A DNA stretch of 64,000 bases from Clostridium hydrogenum (GTDB lineage: Bacteria; Bacillota; Clostridia; Clostridiales; Clostridiaceae): NCBI RefSeq assembly GCF_021432385.1, contig NZ_JAEACT010000002.1:1755501-1819500 (forward strand), given 5' to 3'. Below the pieces are notes generated by a model, which was given only the letters and a program-made list of their open reading frames with translations, was not told the DNA's origin and ran no database searches. Positions 56,219 to 63,090 of this stretch are shown piece by piece (position 1 is the stretch's first letter; each line of letters begins with the position of its first letter). The translations under genes and the position numbers were made by a program.

Positions 56219-57409
56219 TTGAGTAAAACATTTTTAGATTTTTTCGCTGGAATAGGAGGATTTAGGCGAGGAATGGAAATGGCAGGGCATAAGTGTCTAG
56301 GGCATTGTGAATTAGATAAATACGCAAATAAAAGTTATAAAGCTATACATGAACCAAAGGAGGATGAATGGTTTGGAGAAGATATTAGAAGAGTACGAGC
56401 AGATGAATTGCCTAAATCAGATGTGTGGTGTTTCGGATTCCCTTGTCAAGATATCAGTGTCGCAGGAAAGCAGCTTGGATTCAATGGAAACCGTTCGAGC
56501 TTGTTTTTCACAGTTACAAGACTTATTAGAGACACGGAAGAAGAAAATAGACCCTCAACCTTATTCATTGAGAACGTTAAAAACCTACTTAGTGTTAATG
56601 GGGGGGTTGACTTCCTTAAACTTCTCATTGAGTTGGATGAAATCGGGTACGATGCGGAATGGCAAGTTCTCAATTCTAAATATTATGGAGTGCCTCAAAA
56701 CAGGGAAAGAGTGTTCATTATCGGACATCTTAGAGGAAGAAGTAGACGAGAAGTATTTCCTGTCGGAAAAAATGCAGAAGCGCCTGATATTGAAATAGTG
56801 GGGGCAACGGATATTAAAGCTCTAACAATAAATAAAAACAAAAGAGCGATTGTGTTAGGAACTAATGGAGTGTGTAGTTGCTTATCAGCTACAGATTATA
56901 AAACGCCAAAGCAAATAATTATTAATGATAATAAGTTGAATCAGATAGGATATATAGATAAAAACTGTCAAGGGAACAGAGTATATGATACTAAAGGTAT
57001 ATCAGTAAGTTTAGTTGGCAATGCCGGAGGTTTGGGGGCTAAAACAGGACTTTATAGAGTTGGAATTAGACAAAAAAAGGTATTAGTAAGAGAAAACACT
57101 AAAAAAGGTTATGTGGAAGCTTACGAAGGTGATGGAATTAGATTAGATCATATTGGAGGTACAACTGGTAGAGATAGAGTACAGCCACAAATTAGTAATA
57201 CATTAACAACTGGAAGTCATGCCGGAGTAATAGAAAAAGGATTTAGAATAAGGAAATTGACTCCAAAAGAATGCTTTAGATTACAAGGTTGGAATGATGA
57301 AGATTTTGAAAGGGCAGCAAGTGTATGTTCTGATAGTCAACTCTATAAACAAGCAGGCAACGGTGTTACTGTTAACGTAATTTATGAGATAGCAAAGCAA
57401 TTAGATTAA
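56219..57409 (+). CDS. Orphan C5-cytosine DNA methyltransferase
   Basis: 396 residues. Motif I DFFAGIGGFRRGMEMAG, catalytic Cys in FGFPCQDIS near 76, motif VI ENVKNL, motif VIII QNRERVF and the closing motifs IX-X (LTPKECFRLQGW, QAGNGVTVNV). A target recognition region of about 130 residues lies between. No restriction enzyme gene is nearby, so it probably shields phage DNA. TTG 56219 follows AAGGTGG; ATG 56195 has no site. Confidence 0.93.
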   Translation: MSKTFLDFFAGIGGFRRGMEMAGHKCLGHCELDKYANKSYKAIHEPKEDEWFGEDIRRVRADELPKSDVWCFGFPCQDISVAGKQLGFNGNRSSLFFTVTRLIRDTEEENRPSTLFIENVKNLLSVNGGVDFLKLLIELDEIGYDAEWQVLNSKYYGVPQNRERVFIIGHLRGRSRREVFPVGKNAEAPDIEIVGATDIKALTINKNKRAIVLGTNGVCSCLSATDYKTPKQIIINDNKLNQIGYIDKNCQGNRVYDTKGISVSLVGNAGGLGAKTGLYRVGIRQKKVLVRENTKKGYVEAYEGDGIRLDHIGGTTGRDRVQPQISNTLTTGSHAGVIEKGFRIRKLTPKECFRLQGWNDEDFERAASVCSDSQLYKQAGNGVTVNVIYEIAKQLD

Positions 57410-57512
57410 TATTTAAATTCAAATATAATGTGAATAGAAAACTATTGTGACATTTGGTTATAGGTATATTTTATTATTATCAAATGACACTCAATTGAAA
57501 GAAGGCGGGTAT

Positions 57513-57683
57513 GTGGAGAATTTAACACCTAAGCAGCAAGGTGCAATGACATATAAAGTTATCCAGGAGAGAAAAAAGAAAGCTGCTAGGAGTAAGCAAA
57601 TAGCAGATATACAAGCAAGACAAATATTAGTGGAGAGAAGCTTAAACGCGAAAGCTAGTTTCCACAGGCAGAGAAAGAAGTGA
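57513..57683 (+). CDS. 56-residue basic phage protein
   Basis: GTG start after GGCGGG. It is mostly Lys/Arg/Gln helix (MENLTPKQQGAMTYKV). Phage proteins like this are frequent between methylase and nuclease genes; role unknown. Confidence 0.55.
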   Translation: MENLTPKQQGAMTYKVIQERKKKAARSKQIADIQARQILVERSLNAKASFHRQRKK

Positions 57684-57688
57684 AGTAA

Positions 57689-58099
57689 ATGAGTAAATAT
57701 AAATCAGAGAAATGTGTTATAGATGGAATTACTTTTGATAGCAAAGATGAAGCTAGATTTTACGAGTATCTTAAAACACTTAAGGCAAAAGGTAAGATTA
57801 AAAATTTTGAGTTGCAACCGCAATTTACGTTAATACCTAAATTTAAATATAAAGGTAAGGCAGAAAGAGCAGCAACATATACACTAGACTTTCTTATATA
57901 CAGCCTTGATGATACAGAAACTTATATTGATGTTAAGGGATTTAGTACACAACAAGGAGAGTTTAAATTTAAACTTTTAAAAAGTCAGCATCCAGATATG
58001 GACTTTAGATGGATAGCAAGGTCCTTGAAATTCGGTGATGAATATGGATGGATTGATTTTAAAGAGTTGCAGAAAAAGAGAAGGGAGAATAAAAAGTAA
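57689..58099 (+). CDS. DUF1064 endonuclease-like phage protein
   Basis: 136 residues. SKYKSEKCVIDGITFDSKDEARFYEYLK and LDFLIYSLDDTETYIDVKGF carry the PD-(D/E)xK-like pattern of the DUF1064 family; the acidic residues in LDFL and IDVKG fit a metal site. It may act as a resolvase or nuclease in phage replication. The start overlaps nothing; the stop overlaps the next ATG. Confidence 0.82.
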   Translation: MSKYKSEKCVIDGITFDSKDEARFYEYLKTLKAKGKIKNFELQPQFTLIPKFKYKGKAERAATYTLDFLIYSLDDTETYIDVKGFSTQQGEFKFKLLKSQHPDMDFRWIARSLKFGDEYGWIDFKELQKKRRENKK

Positions 58100-58509
58100 T
58101 GAGGCAAATTAGTGAAAGAGAAGATTTATCAAGAGCAGTTTTAAACGTGGATTTAAATAGCCCAATATTTAAACCTATGTTGGAAGAGCTAAATGTAGCA
58201 ATGATTGAAGTACTAAAGAAAGCATATAATGGGGAATTTGAGAGCGGTGATATATCCCTAAAAATAACATTAGCTGTTCCTACGGTAACTAAAAAGTTTC
58301 CAGTGGAAGGTAGTGAACTTGGAGAACATCCAGTTGTAAAGACTTATGAATATAAAGCATTAAATTTTAAGCATAATATCACTAAAACATTAAAGAAAGT
58401 AGATAAGGTAGATGGTGAATACTTTGGGGAAAAGGAACTAAAAAAAGATGATACTGGTGATTTTGTAGAAGTTCCAATAGAGAATCCGCAAATAAGTATA
58501 TTTGATTAA
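58099..58509 (+). CDS. Phage protein with C-terminal clamp-binding motif
   Basis: 136 residues, no known domain. It ends PQISIFD: QISIF at 58489-58503 is close to the QL[S/D]LF motif that binds the DNA polymerase sliding clamp. AGGGAG lies upstream. It may use the host clamp (beta) during phage replication. Confidence 0.7.
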   Translation: MRQISEREDLSRAVLNVDLNSPIFKPMLEELNVAMIEVLKKAYNGEFESGDISLKITLAVPTVTKKFPVEGSELGEHPVVKTYEYKALNFKHNITKTLKKVDKVDGEYFGEKELKKDDTGDFVEVPIENPQISIFD

Positions 58510-58520
58510 TTAAGTTTGTA

Positions 58521-58546
58521 AGTCCCTAGTGTATAAGCTAGGGACT
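58521..58546 (+). promoter_or_regulatory. Hairpin between two early genes
   Basis: AGTCCCTAG / CTAGGGACT nine-base perfect stem with loop TGTATAAG and no T-tract. It may affect RNA processing or partial termination. Confidence 0.6.
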
Positions 58547-58565
58547 ACCTAAGGAAGTAAAAGCA

Positions 58566-58847
58566 ATGTGTGATTGCATAAAACGGATAGAAAAAGAAAT
58601 AAGAGAAAAGTTCCATGAACTCTGTCATGAGTGCGGAGATGTAAAAACTATTGAAGCACATTTTGAAAATCTGTATTTTGATACAGAAGATAACTGGAAA
58701 ACAAAGTTTAGTTTACCTATAAAGGTTGAGTACCAAAGAAAAACCAAGAAGGGTGCAATTCAGACAAGGCATAAAACTTTGGATATGCAAGCTAAATATT
58801 GCCCATTCTGTGGGAAACCTTATAAGGAGGAAAATGGCAATGAGTAG
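58566..58847 (+). CDS. Phage zinc-ribbon protein
   Basis: 93 residues. MCDCIKRIEKEI at the start and YCPFCGKPY at the end give CxC and CxxC pairs. Small phage proteins of this kind are common near YopX genes. It overlaps the next gene by 8 bases. Function unknown. Confidence 0.65.
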   Translation: MCDCIKRIEKEIREKFHELCHECGDVKTIEAHFENLYFDTEDNWKTKFSLPIKVEYQRKTKKGAIQTRHKTLDMQAKYCPFCGKPYKEENGNE

Positions 58848-59277
58848 AAATATTAAATTTAGAGCATGGGATAAGAAAAATAAAACAATGGCATATAGTG
58901 ATGATGGCAACCAAGAATACGGATGGTTTACAGATAATGATGGGTGCATGATTTGTGTAAGAATTGAAGAAAAAAGAGATATAAAACTTAACAATATAAT
59001 GCAGTATATAGGTTTTAAAGACAAAAAGGGTAAAGAAATATATGAGGGAGATATTATTAGACTTACAGAAAGAAATTATACAGATTGCAGCATGGAGAAA
59101 TTAGAAAGCACAAGAACATCCATTTTACTTGTAGCACATGATTATGGAGCTTTTGGACTAAGAGAAAATACAAAAAGTAAAGGCTTAAGACCTTTTATAT
59201 GGTTAATAGGTACTGACTATGATATTGAAGTTATCGGAAATATACATGAAAATCCAAAATTATTGGAGCGTGATTAG
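58840..59277 (+). CDS. YopX family phage protein
   Basis: 145 residues. NIKFRAWDKKNKTMAYSD, MQYIGFKDKKGKEIYEGDIIRL and IEVIGNIHENPKLLE match the YopX family. Function unknown. ATG 58840 is 9 bases after AAGGAGG; ATG 58834 is too close. Confidence 0.9.
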   Translation: MSRNIKFRAWDKKNKTMAYSDDGNQEYGWFTDNDGCMICVRIEEKRDIKLNNIMQYIGFKDKKGKEIYEGDIIRLTERNYTDCSMEKLESTRTSILLVAHDYGAFGLRENTKSKGLRPFIWLIGTDYDIEVIGNIHENPKLLERD

Positions 59278-59583
59278 ATGGATTATACACAAGAATATAC
59301 CGAGGAAGTCAAGTTATTCAATAACATAGTTGCTAGATATTCAAACTTACAAGAGAACAGTATCGGTGGAGCATATGAGCTTATGAGAGATAGTTTACAA
59401 GCTTATAACAGGTGGTCAAAGATAAAACATGATGTTAAACAAGTTTCAAAGCGTGGAGAAAACTCTGCAACAAAGGAAAGACTTAAAGAAATATGTGAAT
59501 TTTTAAAAGAAGTTCATGTTGATGCTAGAGTTATTTACAGTAATTCCAGGGATGATCTTAGAGGGAATAAGGAAAGTTTTTAA
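59278..59583 (+). CDS. 101-residue helical phage protein
   Basis: Starts on the base after the YopX stop. Helical and charged, VKLFNNIVARYSNLQENS. No family recognised. Confidence 0.6.
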   Translation: MDYTQEYTEEVKLFNNIVARYSNLQENSIGGAYELMRDSLQAYNRWSKIKHDVKQVSKRGENSATKERLKEICEFLKEVHVDARVIYSNSRDDLRGNKESF

Positions 59584-59595
59584 GGTGGTGGGAAT

Positions 59596-60606
59596 ATGCC
59601 AGGTACTCAGTTAAGTTTGTTTGATATGAATTTTACAGTTTCTAAGGAAAAAGTTACAGAAAACAAGGCTTTGGATACAAAAGTACTTAGTTTGGACACA
59701 GAAAAGCTTACTTTGGATACAAAAATAGATCAATCGTACACAAATATTCTCAAAGAAAAATCTGAACCTAAAATTGAGAAAGCTACAAGAGCAGTAGAAC
59801 TAACAACCCAACAACAAAAATTCTTAGATGAAAATAAAATCATGGAAAATGAGAATCTATCCAGGTTAATTTTAAAGTATTCCGGAGGACTGGAAGTTGA
59901 ATTAAAACGTATGAATAAAGTTGAAACTTTTTATATTAATACAGTGGGTGGAAAAGAATTTACATGGGACAAGAAAACTCAGGTGCTTCCATGGGATAAG
60001 ATATCGTATTATAAAAACGACTTTGAAATAAATACTATACAGAAGCAGAAATTACGGGAAGTTAAAGAAGAATATAAAGGAAAAATTAAACAGATCATAC
60101 ACAGGCATGGTGATGAAAATATATTGGTTGAAGTTGAAGGAAAGCTGCTTGATATTATTTCTAATGGGTGGGTGCTAGAATTTACGGAAACTACCCATGT
60201 AGATTGTGCAAAGGATGAAGTTTTAGAAGACTTTCAAGAAAAACAGGATGTTGGAAAGATGGTTAAGGTTGGAGATTTAGTACAAGCAACCATTGGGAAA
60301 AGCTTAGTAGAAGGAACTATAGTAAGTGAATATGGTCTTGGTAGTGAAAGCCTAAATATAAGTTTTAAAAGAAACGGAACTATTTTCAGTACTGCAATAC
60401 CAAGGGCACATGTAAGAGCTGTTTTAGGTAAAGCAAAATGTATCTTCTGGAAGTATGATGATGAACTCGGGATAGCTTACTTTTGTCCAAAGTGTGAAAA
60501 GTTTTTATGCAGTAATGAGACAAAATGCGAATGCGGTCAAGAAATTGATTGGAGAAATAAAGTTCACAGTGAAGAAAAAATAAAGTGGAGTTATATGCCA
60601 ACGTAG
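59596..60606 (+). CDS. Unknown phage protein with N-terminal clamp motif and zinc ribbon
   Basis: 336 residues. It starts MPGTQLSLFDM: QLSLF at residues 5-9 is a consensus sliding-clamp binding motif. A Lys/Leu/Asp-rich repeat (LDTKVLSLDTEKLTLDTK) follows, then a central beta-rich part, and a C-terminal zinc ribbon CPKCEKFLCSNETKCECGQE. AAGGTGGTGGG precedes ATG. It may be a phage replication or repair factor; no family is named. Confidence 0.75.
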   Translation: MPGTQLSLFDMNFTVSKEKVTENKALDTKVLSLDTEKLTLDTKIDQSYTNILKEKSEPKIEKATRAVELTTQQQKFLDENKIMENENLSRLILKYSGGLEVELKRMNKVETFYINTVGGKEFTWDKKTQVLPWDKISYYKNDFEINTIQKQKLREVKEEYKGKIKQIIHRHGDENILVEVEGKLLDIISNGWVLEFTETTHVDCAKDEVLEDFQEKQDVGKMVKVGDLVQATIGKSLVEGTIVSEYGLGSESLNISFKRNGTIFSTAIPRAHVRAVLGKAKCIFWKYDDELGIAYFCPKCEKFLCSNETKCECGQEIDWRNKVHSEEKIKWSYMPT

Positions 60607-60708
60607 GAATGATTTTAAGGACAACTTAGTTGCGAATGTGTAATTATATTAAAAATAAATAAAAAGTTAAATATGAGCCAATTTTGGCAAATGTGGAGGT
60701 GCAGAAAT

Positions 60709-60957
60709 ATGAGCATAAACGAAAATGATGTTGATGTTAAAAAAATAACTATAATTTATTCAGATGGAACTTCAAAGACAATAAATAAAGGTGCAGTTAT
60801 TGAACAAAATGAAACTGATGGTGAAATAAAATTGAATATGGAGTTCTGTAAATTTAGTGGAAATGATCTAATAAATATGATATATGGAATTTTAGAATTT
60901 GCTTCTAATACTGGTATGTTGGATGGTAAAGATGAAAGTAATGATAATGAGCTATAG
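60709..60957 (+). CDS. 82-residue acidic phage protein
   Basis: ATG 60709 after GGAGGTG. Beta-rich start ITIIYSDGTSKTINKG and an acidic tail. No family recognised. Confidence 0.6.
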   Translation: MSINENDVDVKKITIIYSDGTSKTINKGAVIEQNETDGEIKLNMEFCKFSGNDLINMIYGILEFASNTGMLDGKDESNDNEL

Positions 60958-61093
60958 CAAAAGTAGCTGGTATGGAAATATAGATTATATAGGCAAGCAA
61001 TATACAGTTACAAGAGAAGGCAAATATGGTTATGAGGTTAAGATTGGTAAAGAAACAAGAAATATAAGTAAAAGTGATGCAGTGGTGATTTGA
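60932..61093 (+). CDS. About 53-residue phage protein, start uncertain
   Basis: Starts at ATG 60932 or 60947 inside the preceding gene. The beta-rich part YIGKQYTVTREGKYGYEVKI is good coding sequence. No family recognised. Confidence 0.5.
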   Translation: MKVMIMSYSKSSWYGNIDYIGKQYTVTREGKYGYEVKIGKETRNISKSDAVVI

Positions 61094-61095
61094 AA

Positions 61096-61296
61096 ATGAA
61101 ATGTTTTAAAATAGATAGAATTGATAAAGTAACATATGCTGAAGATTATTCTATGGTAGTTATAGCAGAAGATAAAATTCATGCAGAAAGGTGTGCAAGA
61201 TTAGAAAGCCGTGATTTTAAAAAAGCAAAATTGAAAGTAACAGAGATAAATATGGATATAGAACAAGTTGCATTAGTTGCTAATACAGGAGCGTAG
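61096..61296 (+). CDS. 66-residue phage protein
   Basis: ATG 61096 after GGTGA; TTG 61090 is also in frame. MKCFKIDRIDKVTYAEDY and EDKIHAERCARLES suggest a small alpha-beta domain. No family recognised. Confidence 0.6.
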   Translation: MKCFKIDRIDKVTYAEDYSMVVIAEDKIHAERCARLESRDFKKAKLKVTEINMDIEQVALVANTGA

Positions 61297-61346
61297 TTTG
61301 ATCAACATTTTGAATAAAATGCGAATTAGATTAAGGAGGATTATCA

Positions 61347-61592
61347 ATGAATGAATATTTAACTTGTACAGATATTGTATTTGTAAAAGATATTCCGTAT
61401 AAACCATTTTGGTTTGATAGACATATGTATTTTACAAATATTTATACAGGATTACTTTTTAAGCAAGTACCTATATATCTTGGAGACAGTGAGATTGCGG
61501 ATATATCTCAATTAAAAAATTATTTTCAAGAAAATAATATTGAAATTTTTAATGCTGAATTAGCATTATCACGACAATTTAAAAGAAAATAG
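61347..61592 (+). CDS. 81-residue phage protein
   Basis: MNEYLTCTDIVFVKDIPYKP, with AAGGAGG before the ATG. Rich in aromatics. No family recognised. It is followed at 61621 by an inverted repeat. Confidence 0.65.
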   Translation: MNEYLTCTDIVFVKDIPYKPFWFDRHMYFTNIYTGLLFKQVPIYLGDSEIADISQLKNYFQENNIEIFNAELALSRQFKRK

Positions 61593-61620
61593 TTCGCAAT
61601 TCAAGAAAAGTACGAACTAA

Positions 61621-61659
61621 ATGAAGTATCAAATATTTTTATAATAAGTGATACTTCAT
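61621..61659. promoter_or_regulatory. Inverted repeat beside the minus-strand gene
   Basis: ATGAAGTATCA (61621-61631) and TGATACTTCAT (61649-61659) are 11-bp perfect arms. The sequence ATAAGTGATAC at 61644-61654 recurs in reverse at 62114-62124, so both ends of the minus gene carry the same motif. Confidence 0.65.
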
Positions 61660-61720
61660 CAAATAAAAAAGGCTTATCCAAAGTAAATAAAGAATTATGA
61701 GATGCTATTTTTAATAAAAA

Positions 61721-62086
61721 TTATTTAAGCTTTGATAAATAGTTTTTGCCTGATTTAGTCGCACAAACTTGGCCGCGTTTTCTGAAATATTCTTTGAATT
61801 TAGGATGTGCAGTTTCGTATTTAATAAAATCAGAATATACACTCATTTCATTATACCAAGTGTCATAAGTTATTTCGATTAAATTTATTTTTTGTAATTT
61901 TAGTAATGATTCGCACTGAGAGTTGATATCTTGAAATTCACTATTAGCTAAAAACACATTGTTTTTTTTCACTGTAGCACCATTAGGATTTTCTTTTAAA
62001 TATTGAACTATGGGTAAAGGTTGATTTGAACAAATCAAGGTTAAATTTAAAATATCAGTTTTATCAAGAATAGCATTATTTTTCAT
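61721..62086 (-). CDS. Minus-strand phage protein, possible regulator
   Basis: 121 residues; AAAGGAG lies before the ATG on the minus strand. The middle QYLKENPNGATVKKNNVFLANSEFQDINSQCESLLKLQKINLI looks winged-helix-like, and the tail KGKNYLSKLK type is basic. The same inverted motif lies on both sides, so it could be self-regulating. No family recognised. It runs against all its neighbours and may be expressed from the prophage. Confidence 0.65.
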   Translation of the reverse strand: MKNNAILDKTDILNLTLICSNQPLPIVQYLKENPNGATVKKNNVFLANSEFQDINSQCESLLKLQKINLIEITYDTWYNEMSVYSDFIKYETAHPKFKEYFRKRGQVCATKSGKNYLSKLK

Positions 62087-62113
62087 TGCAAAAACTCCTT
62101 TTTTATTTTTATT

Positions 62114-62140
62114 GTATCACTTATTTACAAAATGAAGTAT
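62114..62140 (-). promoter_or_regulatory. Upstream motif of the minus-strand gene
   Basis: GTATCACTTAT (62114-62124) and AATGAAGTAT (62131-62140), the same half-sites as at 61621-61659 but spaced differently. They lie 28-54 bases upstream of the minus gene start and fit an operator. Confidence 0.55.
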
Positions 62141-62155
62141 AAAAATAAGTTGTAT

Positions 62156-62275
62156 ATGGATAATGGCAAAGATATGTTTCGACTGGATGTAGCAAATATA
62201 AAAGCATCAAAGAATTTTAAAATAGTATGGCTTAAGAGTATAGATAACTGGAAATGCATCAGTATACTCAATTAA
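62156..62275 (+). CDS. Possible 39-residue phage peptide
   Basis: MDNGKDMFRLDVANIKASKN and on to SIDNWKC. The codon use looks coding, but there is no ribosome site; it may be a remnant of a longer gene. Confidence 0.3.
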   Translation: MDNGKDMFRLDVANIKASKNFKIVWLKSIDNWKCISILN

Positions 62276-62321
62276 ATCCAATTATCTATATATAACAATA
62301 AAAGAATATAAGGAATCGAAT

Positions 62322-62480
62322 ATGAAAGTAAAAGTATTAGAGCTAACTGATGGTATTCCATTAGTCTTGAATGAAATATACAAGGTCAATTTTGAAACAA
62401 AAACACACTATATAATCTTTAGCAATGGTGTATGGTGTGGAATCTTCAAAAGCAATGCTAAAGTGCAGGAAGGTGAATAA
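62322..62480 (+). CDS. 52-residue phage protein
   Basis: MKVKVLELTDGIPLVLNEIY then a small beta domain with FSNGVWCGIF. AAGGAAT precedes ATG. No family recognised. A seven-codon frame (62482-62505) joins its stop to the next gene's ATG. Confidence 0.6.
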   Translation: MKVKVLELTDGIPLVLNEIYKVNFETKTHYIIFSNGVWCGIFKSNAKVQEGE

Positions 62481-62501
62481 TATGGGAAAAGTAGAAATAG
62501 A

Positions 62502-62891
62502 ATGAGCGAATTACATTTCTGTGATGTGTGAGGTGGACCATATGCAGAAGACCACCACACAATTTTTAAATCAGAGTGTAAGCCGCTAGATAAATGTCCT
62601 TTTAATCATGTTTATCTCTGTAATGTGCATCATAGAGACCATAAATATGGAGTGCATTTCAATAAGAAGTTAAACAAGCACTATAAATCACAAGTTAAGG
62701 CAAAACTAGAAGAATTGTTTACGGAAGAGTATTACTCTATGGAGAAGATAAAAAGCAAGCTTCATATAAGCAGCAATGCAACTAGGAGTTTATGCAAGTT
62801 AATGTTACCTAAGAATGGAGAATACAGCAGAGAGGACATTATAAGGACATGTGTTGGTGGTAATTATAGATGGGAAGATATAGGCAAGTAA
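62502..62891 (+). pseudogene. HNH-like phage endonuclease with in-frame TGA
   Basis: From ATG 62502 the frame reads MSELHFCDV, then TGA at 62529-62531, then GGPYAEDHH, DKCPFNHVYLCNVHHRDHKYGVHFN and a helical tail to 62891. Phage HNH proteins have a CxxC before GGPYAE, so the TGA sits at the second Cys. A one-base change (TGT or TGC to TGA) is the simple reason; ATG 62625 could restart a short product. The DxHH and HH pairs of the HNH core are intact. Confidence 0.75.
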
Positions 62892-63018
62892 TTAGTGAAG
62901 TAATATTTTATGTGGAAATGGGTGTAATGTTCTGCTCTTATATAATAATCAAATAATAAATTTGTACTTTGAAAATTGAATAATACGGTGTGATAATGTA
63001 TATGAAGTAAAACTTGTG

Positions 63019-63046
63019 TTACAATTACAATAAAAAGAAATAATAT
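63019..63046 (+). promoter_or_regulatory. Candidate promoter of the last gene
   Basis: TTACAA (63019-63024), 16-base spacer, TAATAT (63041-63046). The 199-base gap 62892-63090 holds no other gene; a separate promoter would let the last gene be expressed apart from the early operon. Confidence 0.4.
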
Positions 63047-63090
63047 AAATATTTCACAAGGAATGAGAAGAATTAAGGGAGGGACAGGCC

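Noticed and set aside
56349..56798. 149-codon plus-strand frame inside the methyltransferase
   Set aside because: Shadow frame of the C5 methyltransferase, whose motifs are clear.
61591..61617. GTTCG/CGAAC short repeat as an att or operator site
   Set aside because: Only five base pairs; it may be chance in AT-rich DNA.
62529..62531. Selenocysteine as the firm reading of the TGA
   Set aside because: The nearby hairpin loop is not like known bacterial SECIS loops, no selenocysteine genes are visible here, and a single base change explains it. It is kept only as an option to check.
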